From assembly GCA_035689185.1 (NCBI GenBank), contig DASSLY010000053.1:1-17504 (forward strand): a stretch of 17,504 nucleotides of DNA, in the 5' to 3' direction. The stretch is from DASSLY01 sp035689185 (GTDB lineage: Bacteria > Actinomycetota > Actinomycetes > Actinomycetales > Dermatophilaceae). Below, in pieces: positions 6,199-14,153 of this stretch. Below the pieces are notes generated by a model. The model did no database searches and was not told where the DNA came from. It saw only the letters and a program-made list of their open reading frames with translations. The first letter of the stretch is position 1, and the number at the start of each line of letters is the position of its first letter. A program made the position numbers and the translations under genes.

Positions 6199-7371
6199 AT
6201 GGATGCCGTGCACAACCCTTACTCGCCGGGCGCAGGCCGGCCTCCGGCTGCGCTGGTCGGCCGCGACCGGCAGCTCGACGCGTGGCGGGTGGCCGTCGGC
6301 CGGGTGCAGGCGGGACGTACGGCTCAGTCCGTGGCGCTCTACGGTCTGCGTGGGGTCGGCAAGACCGTGCTGCTGGTAGAGTTCGCCCGGCGCACGCACC
6401 GGTCCGACTGGCTCACGGCGCACGTCGAGGCGGCATCCGGCAAGAGCTTGCGCGAGGCGATCGGCGAGGCGTTCCATGGGCCCCTGGCCGACCTGGCCCG
6501 GCCGTCCGCGGGCCGACGCCTGCTCAAGGCACTCAGGACCGCGGCGAGCTTCAAGACCTCCTATGACACGACCGGCTCTTGGAGCTTCGGGCTCGACCTG
6601 ACCCAGACCGCCGGCGGGGGCGCCGACACCGGGGTACTGGAGACCGACCTGACCAAGCTTCTCAAGGACCTCGCTGAGGCCGCCGAGGAAGAAGGCGTGG
6701 GCGTTGCCGTCTTCGTTGACGAAGCCCAAGACCTCACACCGGAAGAGCTGACGGCGGTGTGCTCCATCGCGCACTACGCGGGCCAGCGAGGGTGGCGGCT
6801 GCTCTTCGCCCTGGCCGGCCTGCCGAGCCTGCCGAGGGTCCTGGCCGAAGCGAAATCCTACGCCGAGCGCCTCTTCGTCTTCGACCGCATCGAGCACCTG
6901 CCCGAGGACCTCGCCCGCGAGGCGCTGCTCCTGCCGGCCACCGCAGAAGGAGTGTCATGGGACCGGCAGGCTGCATCGCTCGTCGTGACCGAGACGTCCG
7001 GATACCCATACTTCCTGCAGCAGTTCGGGCAGGAGGCTTGGAACTGCGCCGCCGGCCCCGACATCACCCTGGCCGATGCGCGGGTCGGTGCGGCCCGCGG
7101 CCGCGCGGCACTGGACAACGGCTTCTTCCGCGCCCGCTGGGACCGCGCCACCCGGGCAGAGCAGGCGTACCTGCGCGCGATGGCGCTCGACGGTGATGCG
7201 GGCAGCCCCTCCGGTGAGGTCGCCATGCGCCTTGGCCGGAAAGGCACCAGCCTGGGCCCCGCCCGCGCCAGCCTGATCGCCAAGGGGCTGGTGTACGCGC
7301 CCGAGCACGGCGTCGTCGCGTTCACGGTCCCCGGCATGGCCGACTTCATCACACGCCAGCCGGACAGCTAG
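6199..7371 (+). CDS. AAA/STAND-like ATP-binding protein with C-terminal winged helix
   Basis: A 390-residue predicted cytosolic protein. I chose ATG 6199 because it leads straight into NPYSPGAGRPPAALVGRD, the usual opening of this family, and leaves the palindrome at 6150-6168 in the promoter; GTG 6145 would place the palindrome in the coding region. Walker A is GLRGVGKT (residues 49-56), Walker B is VFVDEAQ (about 170-176), and a sensor-like strand LLFALAGLP follows. The last 70 residues (from RAEQAYLRAMAL) look like a winged-helix domain. The architecture resembles ORC/Cdc6-type ATPases, which are common as lone or mobile genes in actinobacteria and may act as DNA-linked switches or defence sensors. 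No partner gene is adjacent. It lies between the rsmI scar and the esterase, suggesting insertion. Its exact function is unknown. Confidence 0.8.
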   Translation: MDAVHNPYSPGAGRPPAALVGRDRQLDAWRVAVGRVQAGRTAQSVALYGLRGVGKTVLLVEFARRTHRSDWLTAHVEAASGKSLREAIGEAFHGPLADLARPSAGRRLLKALRTAASFKTSYDTTGSWSFGLDLTQTAGGGADTGVLETDLTKLLKDLAEAAEEEGVGVAVFVDEAQDLTPEELTAVCSIAHYAGQRGWRLLFALAGLPSLPRVLAEAKSYAERLFVFDRIEHLPEDLAREALLLPATAEGVSWDRQAASLVVTETSGYPYFLQQFGQEAWNCAAGPDITLADARVGAARGRAALDNGFFRARWDRATRAEQAYLRAMALDGDAGSPSGEVAMRLGRKGTSLGPARASLIAKGLVYAPEHGVVAFTVPGMADFITRQPDS

Positions 7372-7432
7372 AGCTAGAAAACGGACGGCACGAACGCCGC
7401 AGTGCGCCCGGGCGCGGACGCCTGAGCAGCGG

Positions 7433-8224
7433 TCAGCCGGGCACGCCTGGGTCGGGGTTCAGCGGAAGCCAGGCGAGGACGTCCTGGATCTGGGCGTCCC
7501 AGTAGCCCCACTCGTGCTCGCCCGGGCCGAAGTCCGAGGTGACGTCAAAGCCCTGGCCCCTTGCGGCAGCAGCGAACCGGCGGTTGCCGTCGATGAGGTG
7601 CTCGTCCTCGGTGCCGCAGCAGACGTACAGCGGCAGCGACGCGGGGTCGGCGACGGTGCCGAGCAGGCCGACCAGGTCGCCGCCGGCCTCGGCAACAGTC
7701 CGCCCGCCGAAGACATTGCGCATCAACGGCTCCCGGTCGCCCAGCCGGCGCAGTTCCGCCACGTCGGTGACTCCGGACAGGCTCGCTGCGGCCGCGAACC
7801 GGTCCGGCTGGTGCAGCGCCCACTTGAGCGCGCCGAAGCCGCCCATCGACAGCCCCGCCACGAACGTGTCCTCCCGCCGCTGCGAGACGTTGAAGAAGCG
7901 CTCCACGACGGCCGGCAGCTCCTCGGACACGAACGTCCAGTACCTCCCGCCGTCGTGGGCCATGTCGGTGTAGAAGCTGCGGTGCACCTGCGGCATGACG
8001 ACCGCCAGCCCGTAGGCCGCGGCATACCGCTCGATCGAGGTGCTGCGCAGCCACATCGTGTCGTCGTCGGACAGCCCGTGCAGCAGGTACAGGACCGGCG
8101 GCGGCCCGCTGCGGCCGGCCGACGCCAGCCCGATCTGGCTTTCCGCCGGCTGCGGCAGCAGCACGGTCATCGAGGTGCCCAGCTCGAGGGTCTCGGCGTA
8201 GAAGTCACAGCGAAGGTGGGCCAT
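7433..8224 (-). CDS. Alpha/beta-hydrolase esterase (esterase D / S-formylglutathione hydrolase-like)
   Basis: A 263-residue protein from the ATG at 8224 (MAHLRCDFYAETLELGTSM); an ATG at 8233 would add three residues. The N-terminal strands and the PVLYLLHGLSDD oxyanion-hole region are typical of the esterase family related to esterase D and mycolyltransferases. The nucleophile is Ser126 in GLSMGG, the acid is probably Asp207 or Asp212 near CGTEDEHLID, and the base is His237 in GEHEWGYW. The triad is complete, so it is probably active on acyl or short-chain esters; the natural substrate is unknown. There is no signal peptide, so it is likely cytosolic. It is divergent from metG with only 34 bp between the starts and convergent with the ATPase gene. 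Confidence 0.85.
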   Translation of the reverse strand: MAHLRCDFYAETLELGTSMTVLLPQPAESQIGLASAGRSGPPPVLYLLHGLSDDDTMWLRSTSIERYAAAYGLAVVMPQVHRSFYTDMAHDGGRYWTFVSEELPAVVERFFNVSQRREDTFVAGLSMGGFGALKWALHQPDRFAAAASLSGVTDVAELRRLGDREPLMRNVFGGRTVAEAGGDLVGLLGTVADPASLPLYVCCGTEDEHLIDGNRRFAAAARGQGFDVTSDFGPGEHEWGYWDAQIQDVLAWLPLNPDPGVPG

Positions 8225-8245
8225 GGTGGCCATCTTGGCGAACCC

Positions 8246-8251
8246 TAGGAT
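8246..8251 (+). promoter_or_regulatory. Possible -10 element of metG, or its AGGA ribosome binding site
   Basis: TAGGAT fits the actinobacterial TANNNT -10 consensus and ends 7 nt before GTG 8259, the distance expected for a leaderless transcript. The overlapping AGGA at 8247-8250 could instead be a Shine-Dalgarno site with an 8-nt gap. The sequence alone does not decide. The 34-bp divergent region must also hold the esterase promoter. Confidence 0.35.
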
Positions 8252-8258
8252 CGCCTCC

Positions 8259-10061
8259 GTGAGCAAGGTCCTGTCCGCCGTCGCCTGGCCGTACGCCAAC
8301 GGCCCCCGCCACATTGGCCACGTGGCTGGGTTCGGCGTGCCCTCCGACGTGTTCAGCCGGTACATGCGGATGGCCGGCCACGACGTGCTCATGGTCAGCG
8401 GGACCGACGAGCACGGCACCCCGATCCTGGTTGCCGCTGACCGTGCAGGCGTCACCCCGAAGGAGCTGGCGGACAAGAACAACGCCGTCATCGTGCAAGA
8501 CCTGGCCGACCTCGGCCTGTCCTACGACCTGTTCACCCGGACGACGACGGTCAACCACGAGGCTGTGGTCCAGGAGATGTTCACGACGGTGCACCGCAAC
8601 GGGTACCTGGTCGAGCAGACCACCTTCGGCGCGATCTCGCCGTCGACCGGTCGGACCCTGCCGGACCGGTACATCGAGGGCACCTGCCCGATCTGCGGGT
8701 TCCCCGAGGCCCGCGGCGACCAGTGCGACAACTGCGGCAACCAGCTCGACGCGACCGACCTGATCGACCCGCACAGCCGGATCAACGGCGAGGTGCCGGA
8801 GTTCGTCGAGACCCAGCACTTCTTCCTGGACCTGCCCGCGCTCGCCGAGGCCTTGAAGGAGTGGCTGGACGGACGCGAGGCGTCAGGAACGTGGCGCCCC
8901 AACGTGATTCGTTTCAGCCAGAACATCCTGGCGGACATCAGGCCGCGGGCGATGACCCGCGACATCGACTGGGGCATCCCGGTCCCGCTCGATGGCTGGC
9001 GGGACCAGCCGACCAAGCGGATCTACGTCTGGTTCGACGCGGTCATCGGCTACCTGTCGGCGTCGATCGAGTGGGCCCGCCGCAGCGGCGACGGCGAGGC
9101 CTGGCGCGCATGGTGGAACGACCCGGAGGCGCTGTCCTACTACTTCATGGGCAAGGACAACATCACCTTCCACTCCCAGATCTGGCCGGCGGAGCTGCTC
9201 GCCTACGACGGCCGCGGCGCGCGCGGCGGGTCACCGGGCCCGTATGGCGCGCTGCAGCTGCCCACCGAGGTGGTCAGCTCGGAGTACCTCACGATGGAGG
9301 GCCGCCAGTTCTCGACCAGCCGGTCGGTGGTCATCTACGTCTCGCACATGCTGGCCCGCTACCAGGCCGACGCGCTGCGCTACTTCATCTGCGCCGCCGG
9401 CCCGGAGAGCAAGGACGCGGACTTCACCTGGGCCGAGTTCGTCACCCGCACCAACGGCGAGCTGGTCGCCGGCTGGGGCAACCTGGTCAACCGCACGGCG
9501 ACGATGCTCGCGAGGAACTTCGGCGAGATCCCAGCGGCCTCCGAGCTCAACTCCTCCGACAACGCGGTCCTGGCCAGTGTCCGCTCGGGCTTCGACACGG
9601 TCGGCGACCTGCTCGCCCGGCACCGCCAGCGGCAGGGGATCGCCGAGGCCATGCGGGTCGTCGGCGAGGTGAACCGCTACGTCACCGAGCAGGAGCCGTA
9701 CAAGCTGAAGGCGCCGGAGCAGCGCGACCGGCTGGCCACGATCCTGCACGTCAGCGCCCAGGCCGTGAGCGACTGCAACCTGATCCTGTCGCCGTTCCTG
9801 CCGCACAGCGCGAACAAGATCCACCGGATCCTCGGCGGCAAGGGCACGGTCGCCCCGATGCCGCGGGTCGAGCACGTCACCGACCTGGACGACGACGGGT
9901 CGGTGTACCCCATCATCACCGGCGACTACACGGGCACCCCGCCGTGGCGCTCCACCCCGGTGGTGCCCGGCGCCCCGGTCGGCCCCCCCACGCCGGTGTT
10001 CCGCAAGCTCGACCCTACGGTGGTCGAGGAGGAGCTGGCCCTGCTCCGCGGCGATGGCTGA
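8259..10061 (+). CDS. metG: Methionyl-tRNA synthetase
   Basis: A 600-residue class I aminoacyl-tRNA synthetase that charges tRNA-Met for initiation and elongation. GTG 8259 is chosen because it opens the conserved SKVLSAVAWPYANGPRHIGH. HIGH is residues 18-21. A zinc-binding knuckle has CPIC at 143-146 and CDNC at 156-159. The KMSKS position reads FSTSR (351-355), as in many actinobacterial MetRS. WFDAVIGYLSA and the anticodon-binding helical domain (GWGNLVNRTATML onward) are present. There is no C-terminal tRNA-binding domain, and the length is normal for that form. The stop overlaps the start of tatD by 8 bp, so the two are co-transcribed and probably translationally coupled. Confidence 0.97.
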   Translation: MSKVLSAVAWPYANGPRHIGHVAGFGVPSDVFSRYMRMAGHDVLMVSGTDEHGTPILVAADRAGVTPKELADKNNAVIVQDLADLGLSYDLFTRTTTVNHEAVVQEMFTTVHRNGYLVEQTTFGAISPSTGRTLPDRYIEGTCPICGFPEARGDQCDNCGNQLDATDLIDPHSRINGEVPEFVETQHFFLDLPALAEALKEWLDGREASGTWRPNVIRFSQNILADIRPRAMTRDIDWGIPVPLDGWRDQPTKRIYVWFDAVIGYLSASIEWARRSGDGEAWRAWWNDPEALSYYFMGKDNITFHSQIWPAELLAYDGRGARGGSPGPYGALQLPTEVVSSEYLTMEGRQFSTSRSVVIYVSHMLARYQADALRYFICAAGPESKDADFTWAEFVTRTNGELVAGWGNLVNRTATMLARNFGEIPAASELNSSDNAVLASVRSGFDTVGDLLARHRQRQGIAEAMRVVGEVNRYVTEQEPYKLKAPEQRDRLATILHVSAQAVSDCNLILSPFLPHSANKIHRILGGKGTVAPMPRVEHVTDLDDDGSVYPIITGDYTGTPPWRSTPVVPGAPVGPPTPVFRKLDPTVVEEELALLRGDG

Positions 10062-10914
10062 CTCGGTGCCGGCTGAGCAGCCTCGGCCGGCCTGGCCGGA
10101 CCCGCCGGACCCGCTGCCGCTGCCGGTGGTGGACAACCACACCCACCTGGACCTGTCCCGCGACGGCAGCCCGCCGCCGGACCTGGCCGAGGCGCTCGCC
10201 CGGGCCGCCGCGGTCGGCGTCGACCGGATGGTCCAGATCGGCTGCGACCTGCCCGGGGCGCGGTTCACCGTCGAAGCTCTGGACCGGTATGCCGCGTTGC
10301 TGGGTGGCGTGGCCATTCACCCGAACGAGGCGCCTCGCCTGGCGGCCAGGGGAGCCCTCGACGCCGCCCGGGCCGAGATCGAGCAGATGGCCCGCCACCC
10401 CCGCGTCCGGGTCGTCGGCGAGACCGGCCTGGACTACTTCCGGACCGGTCCCGAGGGCCGAGGGGTGCAGCAGGAGTCGTTCCGCTGGCACATCGACCTG
10501 GCCAAGCGGCTGCGCCTGGCGCTGCAGATCCACGACCGCGACGCCCACGACGACGTGCTGCGGATCCTGGACGAGCAGGGGGCGCCCGAGCCAACCGTGC
10601 TGCACTGCTTCTCGGGGGACATCGAGCTGGCCCGGACCTGTGCCGACCGTGGCTACTACATCTCCTTCGCCGGCCCGGTGACCTTCAAGAACGCCCGCGA
10701 GCTGCGCAACGCACTGGCGGTGACCCCGCTGCGCCGCCTGCTCGTGGAGACCGACGCGCCCTACCTGGCCCCGGCCCCGCACCGGGGCGCCCCGAACGCG
10801 CCGTACCTGATGCCGCATACGGTTCGGACCATGGCCAGGGTGCTCAACCTCGACGTCCCGGCACTGTGCCGGGCGGTCTCGGAGAACGCCGAGCGCGTCT
10901 ACGGCCCCTGGTGA
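10054..10914 (+). CDS. tatD: TatD-family metal-dependent DNase
   Basis: A 286-residue cytosolic hydrolase of the TIM-barrel amidohydrolase type; TatD proteins are 3'-5' exonucleases or DNases linked to repair. All family motifs are visible: HTH at residues 29-31 in DNHTHLDL, GETGLDYFR with its metal-binding Glu, QIHDRDAH, HCFSGD, and VETDAPYLAP near the C-terminus with the conserved Asp. ATG 10054 lies inside the end of metG; no close ribosome binding site is seen (GGAGG lies about 20 nt upstream), which suggests coupling. The first 24 residues are rich in Pro and Ala and extend beyond the usual start, but no alternative start is better. The metG-tatD-rpfB-ksgA-ispE order is conserved in actinobacteria. 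Confidence 0.95.
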   Translation: MADSVPAEQPRPAWPDPPDPLPLPVVDNHTHLDLSRDGSPPPDLAEALARAAAVGVDRMVQIGCDLPGARFTVEALDRYAALLGGVAIHPNEAPRLAARGALDAARAEIEQMARHPRVRVVGETGLDYFRTGPEGRGVQQESFRWHIDLAKRLRLALQIHDRDAHDDVLRILDEQGAPEPTVLHCFSGDIELARTCADRGYYISFAGPVTFKNARELRNALAVTPLRRLLVETDAPYLAPAPHRGAPNAPYLMPHTVRTMARVLNLDVPALCRAVSENAERVYGPW

Positions 10915-10985
10915 CCCACCGGCTCGGACTCATCCGGACCTGACCGGGCGCGGCGAGAGCATCGTCACATCTCCGTTATCAATCC

Positions 10986-11015
10986 TTGACCTTACGCCCC
11001 GGGCTTTGCCAGAGT
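10986..11015 (+). promoter_or_regulatory. Possible rpfB promoter
   Basis: TTGACC (10986-10991) is a good -35 element and lies in the least GC-rich part of the gap. The best -10 candidate is CAGAGT (11010-11015) after an 18-nt spacer, which is weak. If correct it would give an rpfB leader of roughly 125 nt. Confidence 0.35.
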
Positions 11016-11040
11016 GGAGCCGTTGGCCGGGGTCGATGCC

Positions 11041-11109
11041 TCGGACGGCAGGCTTGAGTCGCCGTCGCTCCCCGCGCGCGATCCTCACCAGACCTTCCTG
11101 CCGCTCCGA
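11041..11109 (+). promoter_or_regulatory. rpfB leader with two mutually exclusive stems
   Basis: GACGGC (11044-11049) can pair with GCCGTC (11061-11066) in a local hairpin with an 11-nt loop. The same bases can instead pair as TCGGACGGCAGG (11041-11052) with CCTGCCGCTCCGA (11097-11109), giving 12 bp with one bulged base. Mutually exclusive stems in a leader are the layout of an attenuator or riboswitch. I do not recognise the ydaO-type c-di-AMP consensus here, and GC-rich DNA readily gives chance stems. Confidence 0.3.
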
Positions 11110-11147
11110 TGAGCCTGATGCCCGGGACTTCCTACCACTGGAGCATC

Positions 11148-12311
11148 GTGAACTCTGCTGTGTCCGAGGCGCTGTCCCCGGCGTCGTTGAAGAGCTCGCT
11201 GAAGTCGCCCGCCGCGCGGATCGTCCAAGCCGGGGTGCTGACCGCCCTGGTCGGCAGCGTGGTCGGGTTCGCGTCATACGACAAGTCCGTGACCCTCACC
11301 GTGGACGGCAAGTCCTCCGCGGTACACGTGTTCGGCAGCACCGTGCGCGACGTCTTGGCCAAGGAGGAGATCAAGGTCGGGCCCCACGACATCGTCGCCC
11401 CCGGGCTGGCCGCACCGGTCTCCGACGGGCAGCAGGTCGTCGTGAAGTACGGGCGGCTGCTCAGCGTGACGGTGGACGGCAAGACCCGCCAGTACTGGAC
11501 CACCGCCACCACGGTCGAGGCCGCCCTGGCCGAGATCGGCGTCCGCGCCGACAGCGCCACCCTGTCGGTGTCGCGCAGCCTGGCGCTCGGGCGCCAGGGG
11601 CTGTCCCTCTCGGTGTCCACCCCGAAGTCGATCACCGTCGCGGTTGACGGCAAGACGCGGACCGTCACCTCGACGGCGACCACCGTCGGCGACGTCCTGG
11701 CCGGCCTGGGCGTCAAGCTCGGCCCGCTGGACCGGGTCGCGCCGGCCACGACCACCCCCGTCGTGGCCAGCGGCCTAAAGATCTCCGTGGCCAGGGTGTC
11801 CGAGAAGACGGTCAAGGCGACCCAGGCCATCGGCTACGCCACCCAGAGCAGGTCCGACTCGTCCATGTACAAGGGCCAGAGCAGGACGCTGCAGTCCGGC
11901 GCCCTCGGCGCCAGGGTGGTGACGTACAAGGAGGTGTGGGTCAACGGCAAGCGGGAGAGCCGCAAGGTCCTCGCGACCAAGGTCACCAAGGCCCCGGTCA
12001 CCCGCATCCTGGCCGTCGGCACCAAGTCGCGTCCGTCGACCGGCGGCTCGGCCCCCAACCTGTCCGGTGGCATCGACTACGCCATGTGGGACCGGATCGC
12101 CCAGTGCGAGTCCGGCGGCAACTGGAGCATCAACACCGGCAACGGCTACTACGGCGGCCTGCAGTTCCTCACCTCCACCTGGCTGGCCAACGGCGGCGGG
12201 CAGTACGCCCCCCGGGCCGACCTGGCCAGCCGGCTGCAGCAGATCGCCGTGGCCGAGACGCTGCGCCGCAAGGTCGGCCTGAGCCCCTGGGGCTGCGCGC
12301 ACGCAGCCTGA
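11148..12311 (+). CDS. rpfB: Resuscitation-promoting factor, RpfB type
   Basis: A 387-residue exported, probably membrane-anchored cell-wall lytic enzyme that cleaves peptidoglycan and promotes exit from dormancy. GTG 11148 has GGAG at 11140-11143; an ATG at 11109 in frame lacks a ribosome binding site. A TM or signal segment lies at about residues 27-44. Three DUF348 repeats follow (each around TVDGK or AVDGK, about 46-215), then a G5 domain (about 216-290, VTYKEVWVNGKRESRKV), a short linker, and the Rpf catalytic domain (308-387). Catalytic Glu321 lies in RIAQCESGGNW, and C320 with the Cys in SPWGCAHA probably form a disulfide. The domain order matches mycobacterial RpfB. A strong terminator follows, so it is transcriptionally separated from the genes downstream. 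Confidence 0.95.
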   Translation: MNSAVSEALSPASLKSSLKSPAARIVQAGVLTALVGSVVGFASYDKSVTLTVDGKSSAVHVFGSTVRDVLAKEEIKVGPHDIVAPGLAAPVSDGQQVVVKYGRLLSVTVDGKTRQYWTTATTVEAALAEIGVRADSATLSVSRSLALGRQGLSLSVSTPKSITVAVDGKTRTVTSTATTVGDVLAGLGVKLGPLDRVAPATTTPVVASGLKISVARVSEKTVKATQAIGYATQSRSDSSMYKGQSRTLQSGALGARVVTYKEVWVNGKRESRKVLATKVTKAPVTRILAVGTKSRPSTGGSAPNLSGGIDYAMWDRIAQCESGGNWSINTGNGYYGGLQFLTSTWLANGGGQYAPRADLASRLQQIAVAETLRRKVGLSPWGCAHAA

Positions 12312-12340
12312 GCCCCCTGGGCCCAGCCCGATCGCGAAGG

Positions 12341-12380
12341 ATGTCGCCCCCAGCCTGGCTGGGGGCGACATTCTTTGCGT
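12341..12380 (+). terminator. Intrinsic terminator after rpfB
   Basis: ATGTCGCCCCCAGC (12341-12354) pairs perfectly with GCTGGGGGCGACAT (12358-12371) around a CTG loop, giving a 14-bp stem, followed by TCTTTGCGTT. The stem begins 30 bp after the rpfB stop. The flanking GAAGG and TTCTTT could extend it slightly. Confidence 0.9.
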
Positions 12381-12472
12381 TACCGGCGTCCCGTGCCGGA
12401 CGACATCCCCGACCCGATGGGCCGTGGGCATCTGGGTGAAGCAGCCGTCCGGGTTCGTGCGAGGCTTGCCCC

Positions 12473-13267
12473 ATGGGTGGAAAGCACCGCAGTGAGAGCG
12501 GTGACGTCGGCCCCCGGCCGGGTCGGCTGGTCGTGGTCGGCGTCGTCGTCCTGCTGCTCCTCATCGGCGGCGTGGTCATCGTCTCCTCGCTCGCCCGCGA
12601 CGACACGACCAGCACGGCGGCGCCGAACCTCAGCGCGACGACCTCGCCCGGGCCGACGACAAGCGCCAGTCCCTCCACGACCACGACGACCACGACGACC
12701 ACGACCGGCACACCGGCGCAGTCCGGCACCGGCAGCGTCGGCTCGGTCGCGGCGCTGCTGAGCGGATGCCGGGCCCAGGTGGCCGCGCTGGACCGGCTGC
12801 GCGTCGCCGGCGCCGCGTCCTACCGGGACTGGAACCTTCATGTCCGGGCCCAGCTCGGGCTGGAGGACGGGAGTATGACGTTCTCCGAGGCCAAGAGCCA
12901 GTGGGCGGACAGCAAGTCCCGCAGTGCCGCTGACCTGGCCGGGTACGCCAAGGCGGATGCGGCGGCCAAGGCCGTCGGGACGGGCTGCCGGGCCCTCGCC
13001 CAAGCCGACCTCGCCTCCTCGCCCGACGCGGCCGCGGCACGGTCCTGTGTGGCGCGTGCCGCCGGGCTCGCCCCGCTGCTGGCCGCCGCCCGGACCGTCA
13101 ACGGCGACTGGGCCGAGCACGTGAACATGATGGCGCACAAGGGGGACACCCCCAGCGCGCTGTACTCCCGGCGCTGGCTGGCCATGGTCCGCGACGCCGG
13201 GCCAGCGCTGGCGAGCTACCGCTCGGCGGCGGCGCGGCTGAGCAGCGTGCCCGCCTGCGCGGGGTGA
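12473..13267 (+). CDS. Hypothetical membrane-anchored or secreted protein with Thr/Ser-rich linker
   Basis: A 264-residue protein starting at ATG 12473 with GAGG at 12461-12464. A basic N-terminus is followed by one hydrophobic helix (about residues 19-41, LVVVGVVVLLLLIGGVVIV), then a Thr/Ser/Pro linker (about 44-88) with an uninterrupted run of ten Thr, and an Ala-rich, probably helical outer domain (about 92-264). That domain carries YRDWNLHV and NGDWAEHVNMM in its two halves, and Cys residues near both ends that could pair outside the cell. There is no lipobox and no enzyme signature I recognise. It lies 10 bp upstream of ksgA and may be co-transcribed with it. An extracytoplasmic role next to rpfB is possible but unproven. 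Confidence 0.75.
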   Translation: MGGKHRSESGDVGPRPGRLVVVGVVVLLLLIGGVVIVSSLARDDTTSTAAPNLSATTSPGPTTSASPSTTTTTTTTTTGTPAQSGTGSVGSVAALLSGCRAQVAALDRLRVAGAASYRDWNLHVRAQLGLEDGSMTFSEAKSQWADSKSRSAADLAGYAKADAAAKAVGTGCRALAQADLASSPDAAAARSCVARAAGLAPLLAAARTVNGDWAEHVNMMAHKGDTPSALYSRRWLAMVRDAGPALASYRSAAARLSSVPACAG

Positions 13268-13277
13268 CCTGCTAGAC

Positions 13278-14144
13278 GTGCCTGCCGGCGACGGCAACGA
13301 GACGGCGCTGCTCGGTCCGGCCCAGGTGCGCGACCTCGCCGCCAGGCTCGGCCTGCGGCCGACCAAGCAGCTGGGTCAGAACTTCGTCATCGACGCCAAC
13401 ACCGTCCGCCGGATCGTCCGGCTCGCGGGCCTGCGCCCCGAGGACGTGGTGGTCGAGATCGGCCCCGGCCTTGGCTCCCTCACCGTGGCACTGCTCCCGC
13501 AAGCGGCCCATGTCACAGCCGTCGAGATCGACTCCCGGATGGCGGCCGCCCTGCCGGCCACCGTGTCGGCGAGCTGCCCGGCATACGCCCACCGGCTGTC
13601 CGTCGTCCAGGCGGACGCGCTCGGGCTCAACGGGCTGCCCGGGCCGGCCCCGACGGCCGTGGTCGCCAACCTGCCCTACAACGTTTCCGTGCCGGTGGTG
13701 CTGCACTTGCTGGCGCTGCTGCCGAGCGTGGACCACGTCCTGGTGATGGTGCAGCTGGAGGTGGCGCAGCGGCTGGCGGCACGGCCTGGCGGCAAGGTCT
13801 ACGGCGTGCCGAGCGTCAAGGCGGCGTGGTTCGGCGACGTGCGGCTGGTGGGCACCGTGAGCCGGCAGGTGTTCTGGCCGGTGCCGAACGTCGACTCCGG
13901 CCTGGTCCGGCTGACCCGCCGACCGCCACCGGCCACCCGGGCCACCCGGGAGCAGGTGTTCGCCTGCGTCGACGCCGCCTTCGCCCAGCGCCGCAAGACG
14001 CTGCGCGCGGCGCTGGCCGGCTGGGCCGGGTCTGCCCTGGACGCCGAGGCTGTGCTGCGCAGCGTCGGCGTCGACCCGGGGCTGCGCGGGGAGCAGCTGA
14101 ACGTGGCCGCGTACGCGGCGATTGCCGGTGCCCGGCTCACCTAG
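13278..14144 (+). CDS. ksgA: 16S rRNA adenine dimethyltransferase (KsgA/RsmA)
   Basis: A 288-residue enzyme that dimethylates the two adjacent adenosines near the 3' end of 16S rRNA during small-subunit maturation, using S-adenosylmethionine. The family opening KQLGQNFVIDAN is at about residues 30-41, SAM motif I EIGPGLGSLT at about 60-69, an acidic residue at the end of the next strand (AVEID), and catalytic NLPYN at 131-135. The C-terminal helical domain includes FAQRRKTLRAAL. GTG 13278 is the only start giving a normal length; the ribosome binding site is weak (GGGG about 13 nt upstream), and coupling to the preceding gene, which ends 10 bp before, is likely. Loss of this enzyme classically gives kasugamycin resistance. 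Confidence 0.96.
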   Translation: MPAGDGNETALLGPAQVRDLAARLGLRPTKQLGQNFVIDANTVRRIVRLAGLRPEDVVVEIGPGLGSLTVALLPQAAHVTAVEIDSRMAAALPATVSASCPAYAHRLSVVQADALGLNGLPGPAPTAVVANLPYNVSVPVVLHLLALLPSVDHVLVMVQLEVAQRLAARPGGKVYGVPSVKAAWFGDVRLVGTVSRQVFWPVPNVDSGLVRLTRRPPPATRATREQVFACVDAAFAQRRKTLRAALAGWAGSALDAEAVLRSVGVDPGLRGEQLNVAAYAAIAGARLT

Positions 14145-14153
14145 GGTGAGGTC

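Noticed and set aside
7404..7415. GCGCCCGGGCGC palindrome between the convergent ATPase and esterase genes
   Set aside because: It has no loop and no T-run, and such GC palindromes are expected by chance here; not called a terminator.
8723..10681. 652-codon plus-strand frame over metG and tatD
   Set aside because: Off-frame reading of both genes, whose catalytic motifs are intact in their own frames.
10915..11147. ydaO-type c-di-AMP riboswitch before rpfB
   Set aside because: Considered because it is known upstream of rpf genes, but its conserved sequence blocks were not recognisable.
12375..12761. Plus-strand frame overlapping the start of the hypothetical gene
   Set aside because: Arg/Pro/Ser-rich off-frame reading; the frame from 12473 has a ribosome binding site, a TM helix and a plausible domain.
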